The translations under genes and the position numbers were made by a program. From NCBI GenBank assembly GCA_021292165.1, contig CM037879.1, forward strand, positions 288,336,272 to 288,400,271: a DNA stretch of 64,000 bases, given 5' to 3'. This stretch comes from Shinisaurus crocodilurus. Lineage: Eukaryota > Chordata > Lepidosauria > Squamata > Shinisauridae. The notes beneath the pieces are model-generated. The model saw only the letters and a program-made list of their open reading frames with translations. It was not told the DNA's origin and did no database searches. Below, piece after piece: positions 30,926 through 42,015 of the stretch; within the stretch, counting starts at the first letter, position 1; each line of letters opens with the position of its first letter.

Positions 30926-31060
30926 AATAATAATAATAATAATAAATAATAATAATAATAATAATAATAAATAGTCTTGGTTCTACTTACTCATACAGCC
31001 CTGGTTTGAACCAAGACTATTATTATCATCATTAGCGATCATTATTATTATTATTATCAT
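30926..31060. repeat. (ATA)n tracts forming a large inverted repeat
   Basis: (ATA)n at 30928-30970 and (ATT)n at 31021-31060 bracket AATAGTCTTGGTTC (30970-30983) and its exact complement GAACCAAGACTATT (31008-31021), with a 24-nt loop. Confidence 0.9.
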
Positions 31061-32567
31061 ACTTGGCTCACATCCCACATTACCAACAGCCTTGTGGCTT
31101 ATTGATAAGGCTTCTGTGACCCGCTGGTGGGTCCCAGCCCATGTTTTAGAATTTGCTACTGTTGTGCTTTGTATTGTAGGTGTTGATTCATGCTTGCACT
31201 GTATACATGGGTTGGATGTTTCCAGCAGATCTACTTCTGTGTTCTCTTTGGGGAATGTTATTTAATGACTGCTTCCCCCCTCCCTCCATTATGATTATGC
31301 AGATAGTAAGGTCTGATTATGTTGCTCTTTATGTTGATTACTGGCATTATAAGATTTTTATTTTTATTTTTTTGCATGTAGCAATATCAAGTATTTACCA
31401 CCTGCCAAGTGTCAGCTCTTGGCACAGCTTGGAAGATTAACTTTAGAAGGAAAGCGTTGATTCAAGGCAAAAAACAATTTGTGTAAATTATTTTTTATAT
31501 GACGGCAGTGCAAGCTAGCGACCCATCCAATCTGACTGATTGTTTTCATCACGGGTATAGTGGGGCTCTGCACAATTATCCTCACCAGGTCAGCGCAAAA
31601 GGGTAATTGTTATACAAATGTAGATTCAAATCTGATTGAGTGTGTGGGAGAGGTAAGCCCCACCAATCAAGGCAAACTGAGAGGTGGAATGTTTTAAAAG
31701 TCTCAAGTGCAAGAGTGTATGGTCTGTTGTTAAAATATCCCTCATCCAGGCAGTGCAGGGAAATAATGATTAGAACTGGCTTGGCCTACTTAATCTATTT
31801 CCTTTTCAAGGGCTCCTTCCCTATGGTGGTTTGTGTTGAAAAATGTTTGGCACTGAGGCCTGAGCCGTCCTGGAGGCTGCAGCCTCTGACCTGGAAGATG
31901 ACTAACCTTAAATAGGTAGTGGGTGGTTTTAATTTCTTAGCAATAAAGGAAGGTGTTCTGTATGTTCTTAAAATAATCACTTGTCCTGTTGTTCCAGGGA
32001 TATGTGCTGCTAGTGAAACTGAAATTAAACTGAGATTGAGCAATTTGATTTTGTTTTTTTTTAAAAAAAACCCACTTATTTTTTTCATTTATTTAAAAGA
32101 TTTTTAGTTCTTCAGTAAATCTGTCAGAGCACTACAACAAGAATAAAAACATCAGTTCAAAATCACAGTTAAAACGAAATGCACAAAAAATGGACACATG
32201 CAAAACAGGCATGGGCCAGAAATAGACTGATCCACCCACCCCTATTTGAGGCTGTGACTGACTGTGAGTGCTTTGAGGGGAAAATAAAATCAATGAGAGA
32301 GGCCCAATTTATGCACTTTCTTGGCAGGTGGTCATAAGACTTGCGGAAACCACAATGAACACAGTCTCCCCCCTTCTTTTTAATAAATGTTAAGAATCGT
32401 GCAAATGGGAGGAGGGGCGCATGTGGATTGTCCACCACACACATTTTGGTATGTGGATGGTGGAGGGGGAGAGGCATGCACCCACTCCTCCATCAAAGGA
32501 AGAGGATGGCCATCCCAGTAAGTGTATGAACCAAAATGTTCTCTTTGGTTGTGATTGTACATAAATA
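31061..32567. other. Unassigned stretch
   Basis: AT-rich with several T/A runs (31360-31376, 32050-32100). No element or coding signal that I trust. Confidence 0.4.
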
Positions 32568-32816
32568 CAGTCATGCCTTGGATTGAGAGCAGTAATTCGT
32601 TCCGGAAACGTGCTTGTGATCCAGAACACTCTTATATCAAAACGAAATCCCCCCCCAAATTTGTACAGAGATGTTTAATTTAAGCCGTACTACAGTACTT
32701 GTATTGCAAGACGTCGCTTGTATATCAAGTCAAAAAAAATTAAATAAATATTTAAAAATTTGCTTGTCTTGCAAAATGCTCTCAACCCAAGTTACTTGCA
32801 ATCCAAGGTATTACTG
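32568..32816 (-). mobile_element. Tigger/pogo-like nonautonomous element, copy 2
   Basis: Inverted relative to the 9107 copy: CAGTCATGCCTTGGATTGAG ... TTGCAATCCAAGGTATTACTG between TA dinucleotides (32566-32567, 32817-32818). Length 249 bp, the same as copy 1. Confidence 0.85.
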
Positions 32817-33594
32817 TATGGACTCTTAAAAAGTAATTTAAATGTTGCCTTCTGTTTCTATCAATCCGGCATTAATTTCTTTTCTTTGGAAAGGAGGGAG
32901 TTCTATTTCATTTCCTGCTGTTGTCATTTGCTTAGAAATCACAGTGGGGCTCACTGGTGTATTTTTTTATTTGCTGGTGGGTAGTGCCATAAGGTGCCTT
33001 ATCAGTAGTAGTATCTGAATAATGCTTTTTTTTCTTCTTCCTTCCACTGATTTAATTACCCTCTTTCCCTATCCAGCATTCTGAGCTTGGATCTTTCCCT
33101 GTCAGTACCATTACTCTTCAGAAAACTCTCTATTGATTCCAGTATAGGAAGCATGACGATGGCAATGAGAATTAAAAAGGCAGTTTAGCTGATTGGGGTT
33201 TTTGGTTCTGACAGCTTGGCTAATTGTTTCCAAATATCATATGTATTCAGTTTGATTAATATGGTCATGTAGTAGTAGCATCTGAATTGGTGTGCTTGTG
33301 GTCTGAGCTGACTTCTTGCTCCCAACTCAAAGTGTGCTTACCAGTGATTTTTGCTTATGCCAGTATTATCATGCTTCTACCATGTCCAGTTTCTACCATG
33401 AGAAAATGATCATGCCTGTGAGCTTTTGGTTTCAATCTTGAAGGGGTTTTGGAATGTTGTAGGCAGTCCACTGGATATTCTTAGAAACATGAAGAACGAT
33501 ATATATTTTTTAAACTGTGTTGTGTCCTGGTGAAGGGTAGCCTTCAGATGTGTGGGAAAGAAGTGTGTCTGGTAAGCAATCTAATGTGACAGAG

Positions 33595-34170
33595 AGAGCA
33601 GGAACAAACTAGACAGACAGAGTCCAATCCATGGTCAGGATTCCAGAAGGCGTGGGTGGTGGATAGTGCAGGAAACATGCAGGCAGAATACAGCCTGAGA
33701 CAAATGCCAAGAAACTGGTTCTATCCTTAACCACTTACAACCACGAATACAGTCTTGAGACCAGGATCCTGGAGAACTGTCTGATCCAGGTTTTTCAGGA
33801 CTCTGTATACCTGTAGTCAGGAGCTGACTGCTTTTTCTGGCAGAGTCTCAGCTCCAGTTGAGCCCTTATATCCCTCTTGGCCCTGAGTATCCCTCCCAGG
33901 ATCTGCACCCTTTCAGAGGACCTTAAAGAGGCAGCCCTTGGGCCTGGAGATGAGCCCCCAGGCATTCACAAACAAGGGTTCAAGGAAGGAATCTGAGCAG
34001 CTCCCTGCTGCTCTTGAGACAATGGAAGGGACTTGAATGCTTCTTGCGGAAAACCTTCCCAGGCCATCAAAGACAGGGATTCTAGAAGAAAACCTGAACC
34101 AATCTGCACCACCCACAGAGATCAGTGCCAACTTTGCAAACTGCATGGGAACCCCTGTGTTATGTGAGTC
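33595..34170 (-). mobile_element. Possible LTR remnant, minus strand
   Basis: On the minus strand it has a TATA-like ggatataagggctcaactgg (plus about 33861-33880), then sequence ending ctgctctctctgtcaca (plus 33595), the order and terminal TG/CA of an LTR. The 5' end near 34170 is unclear and no TSD was found (left flank TCTAA). Confidence 0.35.
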
Positions 34171-34315
34171 CAAGCCCCTCGACTCTTAAGAGTCCAAAAA
34201 CAAGATCAAAAGTAAGTTGAAAGTAATTCCCCACACACAGAGATTTCGACGTCCAGAGCCTCCACCTTTGCAGTCTCCTACGCCACATGGGTCCAGGCAT
34301 AGGAAAGTCCAGGAG

Positions 34316-34857
34316 TGTCAGGATCCGCTCCTCCAGGGTAGTGCCACAGCTCCACCTGGTGGCAACGCTACCTCCTTGCAGGAACGAGCCCAGGGTTTGT
34401 AGTCGCTCGCAGGGTATAGCCTCCTGCTCCTGGCTGCTCTCAGGCCAGCTAATGCAGCCCAGCTGGGAGCAGCCAGAGAGACCTATATAAGGGCTGCAGT
34501 TTGACTTCAACCCTCGCCACAGCAACACAAACCTCTGTGTTGTCTGCAGACGGTTCCTGCTTCCAGTGACTAACCTTGCTTTGCCTTGCCTGGTGTTTGA
34601 CCCGTGACCGCTCTCGACCTACGCTCCTGCCTCTGGCCCTTGCTCTGCCTGGTACGTGCTTGGACTCTGTCTGCTCTTGGACTTGTCTTCTGCCTCTGAC
34701 CTTTGCCTGGACTTGCCCTCTGCCTCTGGCCCCTGTTTGGACTCTGTTGCCCGGAACCTGTGCCGAATCTTGGGCCTACTGTTTATCTCCGCCTCCATCT
34801 TCCCCGGCCCCGGCATTCCAGCCCTGAACCCTTGCCGCCCACGACCCGGACCTTACA
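34316..34857 (+). mobile_element. Solo Gypsy-type LTR (542 bp), perfect TSD
   Basis: TGTCAGGATCCGCTCCTCCA ... CCACGACCCGGACCTTACA, TG/CA bounded. AGGAG flanks both sides (34311-34315, 34858-34862). TATA box TATATAA at 34484-34490 within gagagacctatataagggct. The R/U5 part is rich in cttgcctctggcccttg-type repeats, giving spurious Leu/Pro/Ser frames on both strands. No internal region follows. The Gypsy assignment rests on the TGTCA...TACA ends, size and 5-bp TSD. Confidence 0.88.
34484..34490 (+). promoter_or_regulatory. TATA box of the solo LTR
   Basis: TATATAA followed by gggctgcag, about 170 bp into the LTR. The element's own RNA polymerase II promoter. Confidence 0.7.
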
Positions 34858-35190
34858 AGGAGTCAGGATTCACCCCTGGCCAGCCGAGGAACTGGGCTCC
34901 TTGTCAACGAAGATACATAATCCATAGCTCACAAGAGCACACAGTCTATGAAAAGCACAACAGGTCCAAATTAGGTAGAGTCCATGTATAGAGTGCCTCA
35001 TGAGGCTCAGACAGTAGTAGATCCAAACAGAGAGGACACCAGTAGTGAAGATGAGAATGTTTTTAGTGAAGGCTCCAAAGGCTGGGCGTTGACTTAAAGC
35101 AATGGTGTGGCTCCGACAGCCCTCCTACTAAACAACCAACCAACAAGGCTTTTAGCCCATCAACGATGCCCATGTCAAAACAGGGTGTCT

Positions 35191-35352
35191 CATAGATTCA
35201 TAGATCATCGAGTTGGAAGGGGCCTACAAGGCCATCGAGTCCAACCCCCTGCTCAATGCAGGAAACTAGAGGAGGGGTCTCCCACCCAAGTAATAACCAG
35301 GCCTGACCTTGCTTAGCTTTCCACGCTCAGACAAGCTGACCCAGCGTGAGCC
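35191..35352 (-). mobile_element. 5S rRNA-headed, CR1-tailed SINE, copy 2
   Basis: The minus strand reads gggtcagcttgtctgagcgt, ggaaagctaagcaaggtcag, gcctggttattacttgggtg, ggagaccc, the linker cctctagtttcctgc, and a CR1 tail including tagatcatctatgaatc-type repeats at the plus-strand left edge (catagattcatagatcatcg). Box C has one change (ttgggtggg). Confidence 0.88.
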
Positions 35353-36123
35353 ACTTCCCTTCTGCCCTTCAGGGATGAGGTGTCAACCTGTGTGACCGCT
35401 GCAAACCACCCCCCTTTCCTGTTAGGTTCTCACAGAGGCTGCCAGCTTCCATCCTTGCCAAGGCCGGAGCTGCAGCTGGACAGGGAAAATAGCCTGACTC
35501 CCTCCTGCTTTCGCCTGAGAACACTGACAGAGATAAGCTCACACTGATCTTGACATTCCACAGACTGAGTAGGCCCAAACCCTTCCAGGCTACTGCTGAT
35601 CAGATTCCGGCTATAAAATTATAAAACTATAAGGCCCACTGCAGCGTTGAAGCTGAGCCCCCTGACTGTCAGATTGAGGCTTCAACACACTGCTTCTGCA
35701 GTCAGATAGATTTATCTGTGATGTGCTGTTGGTGCTGAAAACAGTAAAGGACAGACAGAAGCAATTAAAGGAGAAAAGGTGTGGCAGATAAAGATGGAGG
35801 AGGCAAGTGAAGCATGTTTCTATATTTAGTCCATTTTATTTGAAGCAGATCCGTGGGGAGGCTTTTGAGCCAGTGTGGCTGCTTGGGGTTTCCTCTCTGC
35901 CCCCATGCAGGAGTCATCAATGGACTCTGAAGGGTATTACATCTATTAATTAAATGAAACAAAGAAATAAGGAAGTGGCTCTCAGCTTCTGGGATTGTTG
36001 TAGAGTGGAGGTTTCAGTAGATGCTATTTACACTAGTGCTTTGACTGGGGTGGACATTTTGAGAGGTAGAGAGCCACTGCCTCAGTGCAGCGGTTCATCG
36101 TGTCAGACCGCTAGACACTATGG
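35353..36123. other. Unassigned stretch
   Basis: Includes ctataaaattataaaactataagg (35611-35634, T/A-rich and TATA-like), which might belong to an old LTR, but no ends could be set. Confidence 0.35.
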
Positions 36124-36459
36124 CAGGGGTGCTGAACCTCTTTCAGCCCGAAGGCCAAATTCCATTTCCGAGAAACTCTTGGGGGGCCACATTCCAGTGG
36201 TGGGCAGGGCCCAAAATACCTGCACATTTTAGCTTAAAGCTCTTACTGCCAATAACTAAGCCTTACGAGAGGCATTTCATCTTTTTAGAATGGGGAAGAA
36301 CTGTACAAAAGCCAAGAAACCGTCAAATGATTGGTGGTTGGGGGAAAGGGGGTGAGTCCAGCAGTGTGGCCATCGGGGGGGGGGAACCCTAGAGGGCTGG
36401 TTTTGGCTCCTAGGTGGGCTGGGTTTGACCTCTTGCACCTGAGGTTCTGCACCCCTCTG
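36124..36459. mobile_element. hAT-like nonautonomous element (336 bp)
   Basis: The left end CAGGGGTGCTGAACCTC and right end GAGGTTCTGCACCCCTCTG are inverted. The left subterminal part gcccgaaggccaaattccat ... ggggggccacattccagtgg resembles known reptilian hAT MITEs. The 8-bp flanks do not match convincingly, so boundaries are ±3 bp. Confidence 0.65.
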
Positions 36460-36529
36460 CTACGATGTGTGAAACTGAAATTCTGCAAATGCAGTAGTCC
36501 CTGTTTCTACTGCAAAGAACACCACTGAC

Positions 36530-36543
36530 TCCCCCCCCCCCCG
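36530..36543. repeat. Poly-C tract
   Basis: A run of about 12 C. Similar runs occur at 5041, 7291, 21322, 24657, 26187, 45488, 53393 and 60479. Confidence 0.9.
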
Positions 36544-36788
36544 GTTTAATTTCCTGATTAGTAAACCAACATTAAACCAGAATTCCCTCATTTGTATGTT
36601 ATGGGGACCTCTGGTTTAAACTGATCAGGATTGCTGCACCAAATCTGGTGTGTGAGCGGTAGGACAGGGAAGGGGTGAGGGAGGAGTGTGCGGACCTGAC
36701 ATTCCCAGACCCAGGATCGGTACATCTGAAAGGGGCCATGGTTTCACTCTTCCTGTGTCTCCAAGTGTTAGGAAGTTTGAAGGACAGC

Positions 36789-37491
36789 TGTCATACCCCA
36801 TCCCTCAGTAGGGCCCCAAGCTTGCCCTCCTTATTGGGATCTCTGGGTGCGCTTAAGTACGGTTGGGGGTTTCTTTGCCTCTAACCGTTACCCTTACCCC
36901 TCTCACACTGCCTTTGGGATGTCTAATCCCTACCTTATACCTGACCAGTGCAATAAGCACAGCTTCCCACACAGGCTGTTTCAGATAACAAATACTGTAC
37001 AAGTTTATTTTAAAATACAGCAAGTTCTGGAAATGAGTTTTATGCGTAAATTTTAGTTAATCCTAAGTAATGTACTATTTTATCCAAGTACCAATCCTCC
37101 CTCAACACCTGTTCCCAATATCAATCCCTGCACTCACTAGCTAATCCCTTAACAATCCTAATATAGTCGCTCAACTCTCTCCAGTCAGCTTCACAGACTC
37201 CCAAACAGCACTCCACATTCCACACACTCCTCTCTCTCCTGGCCTCTCTTCACAAATCCCCCCAAAAGACCCTGCCTGAACAGCACCACCCACTGTTTAT
37301 ATAACACAGGCTCCACCCCCTTCTCACTCTCTCAGCCAATCACATCACATATGTAAATACACCATTCTTCCTGCCCATCCTTTCTCACTCAGCCAGATAC
37401 AGCAGGAAGACATATTTTTACTTAATACACAAACACATTATACTTGCCACCTATACACTTTAAATTTAAACCGAAATAACATAACATCACA
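36789..37491 (-). mobile_element. Solo LTR, family B (703 bp), with promoter and polyA signal
   Basis: On the minus strand: TGTGATGTTATG ... GGGGTATGACA, flanked by GCTGT on both sides (plus ACAGC at 36784-36788 and 37492-37496). U3 carries a CCAAT-type box (cagccaatc, plus 37333-37341) about 30 bp upstream of TATATAAAC (plus 37296-37304). AATAAA lies about 290 bp further on (plus 37004-37009). Element order and 5-bp TSD fit an endogenous retrovirus or LTR retrotransposon. It is unlike family A apart from the first few bases. Confidence 0.8.
37296..37341 (-). promoter_or_regulatory. CCAAT and TATA boxes of the family B LTR
   Basis: The minus strand shows GATTGGCTG, then a purine-rich spacer (agagagtgagaagggggtgg), then TTATATAAACAG: a compact polymerase II promoter at the expected place in U3. 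Confidence 0.7.
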
Positions 37492-37719
37492 ACAGCCTCT
37501 TACACAGTCAGTTCTCTTATAAGGAGAGAGGTTTACAGGGGGTTTTATAGAGCACAGTCCAGTACTAGCTTAAGCACTATTAAGTACCATTGATTTAAAA
37601 GAAGTGTTGCACGCATGCTTACAATTATCCCATTGAAATCACTGGGATCTGAAAGGGCTCTGTGTTGATGACCGGATTGTGCCCATGGTGCTTCCGTGAT
37701 ATCTGTTCATTTACAAATA

Positions 37720-37972
37720 CAGTAATACCTTGGATTGCAAGTAACTTGGTTTGAGAGCGTTTTGCAAGACAAGCAAATTTTTAAATATTTATTTAATTTT
37801 TTTTGAGTTGATATACAAGTGACGTCTTGCAATACAAGTACTGTAGTACGGCTTAAATTAAAAATCTCTGTACAAATTTTTTTGGGGGGGGGATTTCGTT
37901 TTGATATAAGAGTGTTTTGGATTACAAGCACGTTTCCGGAACGAATTATGCTCTCAATCCAAGGCATGACTG
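37720..37972 (+). mobile_element. Tigger/pogo-like nonautonomous element, copy 3
   Basis: CAGTAATACCTTGGATTGCA ... CAATCCAAGGCATGACTG, 253 bp, between TA dinucleotides (37718-37719, 37973-37974). It differs from copy 1 by few bases and a longer G run (37886-37893). Confidence 0.9.
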
Positions 37973-37974
37973 TA

Positions 37975-39894
37975 TAGAAATGGGAAAAGGGAGCAGCCAG
38001 TCAGAAATAGGGTCAGTCTTCAAAGTGGCATCCGTTCTCCAAAAAACACAGCATGATGCAGCCTTTCCAGATGCAGAGACTTCTGGGAAGGCTGCATGCA
38101 TGTTTCCTTCAAAGCTGCCAGACTCTTCCTCCTGCCACAGACAGACAGAGCACTGGTCTCGGCACCGCCTTCCCCCACACATTGTGTGACTTGCATTTCT
38201 GGCTCTGCAAAATCAGTTGACCATCAGCGTCACTCTGTCATCACGGTGTCATCAGTCCATCACTGTGTTGTTTGCAGAGAAAATATGGTATAACATATTG
38301 TTATTAATGACATGTGTGTGTGTTTGTTTGTTTTTAAAGGATCTTGTTCTTTCTGCAAAGAGTACATTTTTGGATCACTGAGGTCATGCGGGGAATGGGG
38401 GTTGTGCTGAGCTAGTTTGACACACTTCAAAAAGTGCTAATCTCTCTCTCTCTCTCTGTGTATATATATTTTTAAAAAGAAAGAGACTGACTTTGAACAT
38501 CCCACAAGCGGGAGTAAAATGAGTGAAATTAGTATTTTGCTGAGATTGTGCACTGGATTGTAAGTAGCAATTAAAGAAGACAGAAGACACATTCTTTCTA
38601 ATAAAAGCGGAGATAAGATGACAGACTGACCTGACACGTAGAGGGAGCAGTGGGAAGGATCCTCCGTTGGCCGCCTCTTTTTCCTTTTTTTCAAAAAGAA
38701 GTAAGACAAGTTTGACAAAAGACTTTAACATGAACAATGAATCTCCTTCTGCAAATATAGCTCAAGTGTATTCTCAGAAATGGAGCGGGATATTAATAGG
38801 AGAAATGGGGAAACCAAAATGGAGACGGTGTCTTTGCAAATGGATACAGGGTGGAGCTACCCCTTGCGAGAAGCATGGGGCACCTGCAGAAACTGAGATT
38901 GCTGTGTGTCTCCCCACCTCCACCTCACCTGGTAACATGTAGTAAAGCTCTCCCAGTGTGAAGAGACCTCCATTTTTGTGATTTTCTTGCTTTTTTTGCG
39001 CAGCAGCCAATGATGGGATGACGTCAAGAACCAAGGTGAGTTTTACTACATGTTGCCATGGGGGCAGTATTGGTAGTTCCACCTATAGACACCTGATTAG
39101 AGCTTGGGAGGGGGGCAGTGGAAATAGGCTACCAATTTTATACTCCTGTAGTCTGCAACAGATTGTGTATTTAAGATGTTTTTGATTGTCTGTGTTAGAG
39201 AAAGAAAGTTAAAAACCTTTCTGCCTGCATGAAAATTGTGTGTGCATTCATTGATTAGCAGACATTTTTCATCTTTGGGATTCATTATTTTACCTCTGAC
39301 TTTTTTGTGTATGTCAATGAGGAATAAATAAATTATGAAGCAATGTGCTTCTGGCACTGGATGGTACACAGGACTGGTCAAAGGTTGGATGTCGCATGGG
39401 AGAGCCGAGCAAGAAGCAATGAAAGCATTTCCAGGAAGGGATGAGGAATTGCAGCTGGAAATGAACTTCATCTAGACCAGATCCATCTTTTCTTGACATG
39501 ATCATTTCTATTTTCTGTAGGTCGGCCACCATCCTTGTCATTAAGTACTTCAATATATTTGGGGGTAAGCTAGCCTACACCTGAATTACTGACCTGAGAA
39601 CCTCATCTCTCCAGTCTAGTAGATGCAGGAACTGCAGCCCTGGCAATTGCTGCTCAGTAACATAAAGGGAGACCTAAAGCAAGGCTGTGCCAGCAGGAAA
39701 TGGTACAGAAGGGAATAGCAATAAACATCGGAGGGGTGGAGGCACAGAGCTGAGCTACACATTCAGGACTATCATGCTGTACAACTCTTCTGTGATCAAG
39801 TCACTTGAGAATGTGAGTCAGCTGTGGGTCGAGTAGGAAGTGGCTGAGGGACCATGGAGGCAAGAGAAGAATGGCTCCAGTAGACAGTAAGCCT
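37975..39894. other. Unassigned stretch
   Basis: Holds a (TC)n then (TA)n tract at 38441-38470. Open frames on both strands overlap one another and show no motif. No element identified. Confidence 0.4.
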
Positions 39895-40044
39895 AGGCCA
39901 ACCTTTCCAGTCTGGTGCTCTCCAGATGTGTTGGAGTACAATTCCCACCATTTCACCCAGCATGTCCATTGGCCAGGTTGGCTGTGGATGATGGGAGTTG
40001 TAGTCCAACACATTGGACAGGCACTAGGTCGGGGAGGCTGGCAT
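39895..40044. mobile_element. hAT-like MITE, diverged
   Basis: taggccaacctttccagtct ggtgctctccagatgtgttg faces caacacattggacaggcact aggtcggggaggctgg. The central stem (caattcccaccatttcaccc / atgatgggagttgtagtcc) is still recognisable. Confidence 0.65.
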
Positions 40045-40130
40045 AGGAGATGAGTGGCTGAGGAGGTCCTGGGGGTGGAAGAGGGCGAGTGGAATTGCAT
40101 ATATTGATTTTATAACAACCTGACAAGCTT

Positions 40131-40395
40131 CTATTGCGGGACTGTACTGCACAAATAATCGGGAGTACAGTTGATATTGAAAGTCTCAATGCCAACAGCC
40201 ATCTTTGACCCGTGGATCTCGTTCTTGTCATGGATCTCGTTCTCAGCATCCTTGTGTCCAGTTTGAGCTATTAGTTCTCCAGTTGTGTTGTGCAGCATGT
40301 TTGCCAGGTAACAGTGTGTTCCCTCGAGTACAGAGAGTTCCGCTATTGTTTCCAAGGCTGTTTTGTTCTCCTTGAGTAATTTACACTTTTTGCTG
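40131..40395 (-). other. Protein-like minus-strand frame, unidentified
   Basis: Without a stop from about 40391: KKCKLLKENKTALETIAELS, VLEGTHCYLANMLHNTTGEL, then a short internal duplication (ENEIHDKNEIHGSK, from a 17-18-bp direct repeat) and a stop near 40131. It lies outside any repeat I recognise. The acceptor side lacks a pyrimidine tract. A faint similarity to the Eaf6/MEAF6 coiled coil is too weak to name it; an old retrocopy is as likely. Confidence 0.25.
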
Positions 40396-40439
40396 CTTGA
40401 AGGCTATACTCGCCCAAACCAGCGTGCATGTGTGTGTTT

Positions 40440-40720
40440 AACCAGTGTAAATAGCTACGTTTTATCCACTGGAGATAAATTGCTGTCACATCAATAAATA
40501 GGGAATGCTCATGGCTGGCAGCCTTATTAGATGGCAGAAGACAATAAATTCACAGACTCCCTTGTGAGTCGCAAACGTCTGGGGAAAAAAACTCGCCAGT
40601 AATTATATAAAACAGAGACAGGTTTTGCTACCTATTCATTTTTTCATCAGTTCTAATCACCATTCTGCTTGGAATCGAGTCTGCAAAGTATCTCCCTCCT
40701 CTCCCAAGTAGTATAGGGAT
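40440..40720. other. Unique block, possible conserved element
   Basis: Repeat-free sequence (ctggcagccttattagatgg, agtcgcaaacgtctgg, aattatataaaac). It neighbours the frame above. Flagged for conservation testing only. Confidence 0.25.
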
Positions 40721-40795
40721 AAAATAAATTAACCATAGCTGGGCTATACAGAGAGGTAGCTCTTCAGTGGACTATTGGTTCAATGCAGCCTTCCC

Positions 40796-40922
40796 CAACC
40801 TGGTACCCTCTGGATGTTTTGGACTTAAAACTCCCATTAGCCACTGCCAGCACGGCCGATGGTCAGGAATGCTGAGAGTTGTGGTCCGAAACATCTGGAT
40901 GGCGCCAGGTTGGGGAAGGCTG
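40796..40922. mobile_element. hAT-like MITE, well-preserved hairpin
   Basis: CAGCCTTCCCCAACCTGG ... CCAGGTTGGGGAAGGCTG (exact inverted ends), interior ggactt...ctcccattagcc and gagagttgtggtccgaaac. The flanks GTTCAATG and CTTAAGTG agree at 5 of 8 positions. Confidence 0.8.
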
Positions 40923-41054
40923 CTTAAGTGGCACAGATACATTATATAAATATATTTTCCTGTGCTAGCTGTGAATGATTTTCAGCAAGACCCATAAGAA
41001 AATTTTAGGGCATGGTTACACAGAAGCTTTCCAGCCTCAGCTGGCGCAGAGGGG

Positions 41055-41180
41055 CCATAGAGTATCTGCTTTGCATGCAGAAAGTCCCTGGCTTCTTCAG
41101 TTAAAAGGAATCTCAGGTAGGAGGGCTAGACCCCTGGCAGAGATTGTGAAGAGCCACTGCCAGTCAGAGTAGGTGGTAGC
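41055..41180 (+). mobile_element. tRNA-derived SINE, diverged
   Basis: catagagtatctgctttgca tgcagaaagtccctggcttc ttcagttaaaaggaatctca ggtagg ... gccactgccagtcagagtag matches the body of the 11270 element; the A and B boxes are decayed. Confidence 0.65.
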
Positions 41181-41714
41181 GAGTGCTAGATGTACCCATG
41201 GCTTGCCTTGGTATAGGAAAGGCGGAGTGTATTCTGCCCTTAAAACTAAAAAGGAATTTTGTTTTCTTTATAAATTATGCAAAACTGCATAATTTTCCTT
41301 ACTTTGTATGCTTTATTCTCTTATGTATAGTATTTTGTATATTTCTGATTTTGCTAGTTATGGGTATGGGAAGGGCTTAGGCATGGCATTGAAGTCCCAC
41401 CCCCAACCGCTAGAAATCATGTTCAGTAACCTGTCTGCTTTCTGGATTTCAGCAAGTATTGCTGATAGAATTTCAAGCATATTCAACCCTAGAGATTAGA
41501 TTTAAAAAAAAAAATGAAAGCTGCAATTCATTCTTCAACCTTTACCACATTCTGCAGGCTTCCTGTGCTCCTGTGGAATCAGTGCATACACACAGCCCTG
41601 AGCACAAGGCCCTGATTCAGCAGAGCTGTTCTTGTTGGTCCTGCAGAATTGTGCAGCAGTGTCCCAGCTTCACTCTTTCCCACACCACACCATGTAGTCT
41701 TCCTAAAAAGCAAC

Positions 41715-42015
41715 ATGAGGGCATGTATTTTCTAGTGGTCCAGAAGGCATGCCCAGAACCATTAGGTGGAAATTATAGGGAAGCAGAGTTTGACGAATTG
41801 TTAGAAGAAACTTCCCAATGGTGAGGTAAGAGCTGTTTGACACCAGAACAGACTGCTTTGGGAGGTGGTGGGTTCTCTTTCGCTGGAGGTATTTAAGCAG
41901 AGTCTGGACAGCCATCTGTCAGGGATGCTGCAGCTGCATCCTGCATTGCAGATCCAGCCTTGTGCAGGGGGTTTGACTAGATGATCTCCATACTCCTTTC
42001 CCACTCTGTGATTCA
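41715..42015 (+). mobile_element. CR1 3' fragment, old subfamily
   Basis: With frameshifts it encodes the CR1 C-terminus (QNRLLWEVVGSLSLEVFKQS, LDSHLSGML) and ends ggggtttgactagatgatct ... ctctgtgattc. A different, older subfamily than the 4566 and 14040 copies. Confidence 0.7.

Noticed and set aside
34576..34991. Leu/Pro/Ser-rich coding frames
   Set aside because: They lie in the R/U5 part and right flank of a solo LTR and open in several frames and both strands.
36116..36467. 8-bp TSD for the 36124 hAT element
   Set aside because: CACTATGG and CTACGATG do not match well enough at any one-base shift.
40131..40395. Assignment to MEAF6/Eaf6
   Set aside because: Only scattered identities to the remembered family pattern; a true copy of such a conserved gene should match far better.
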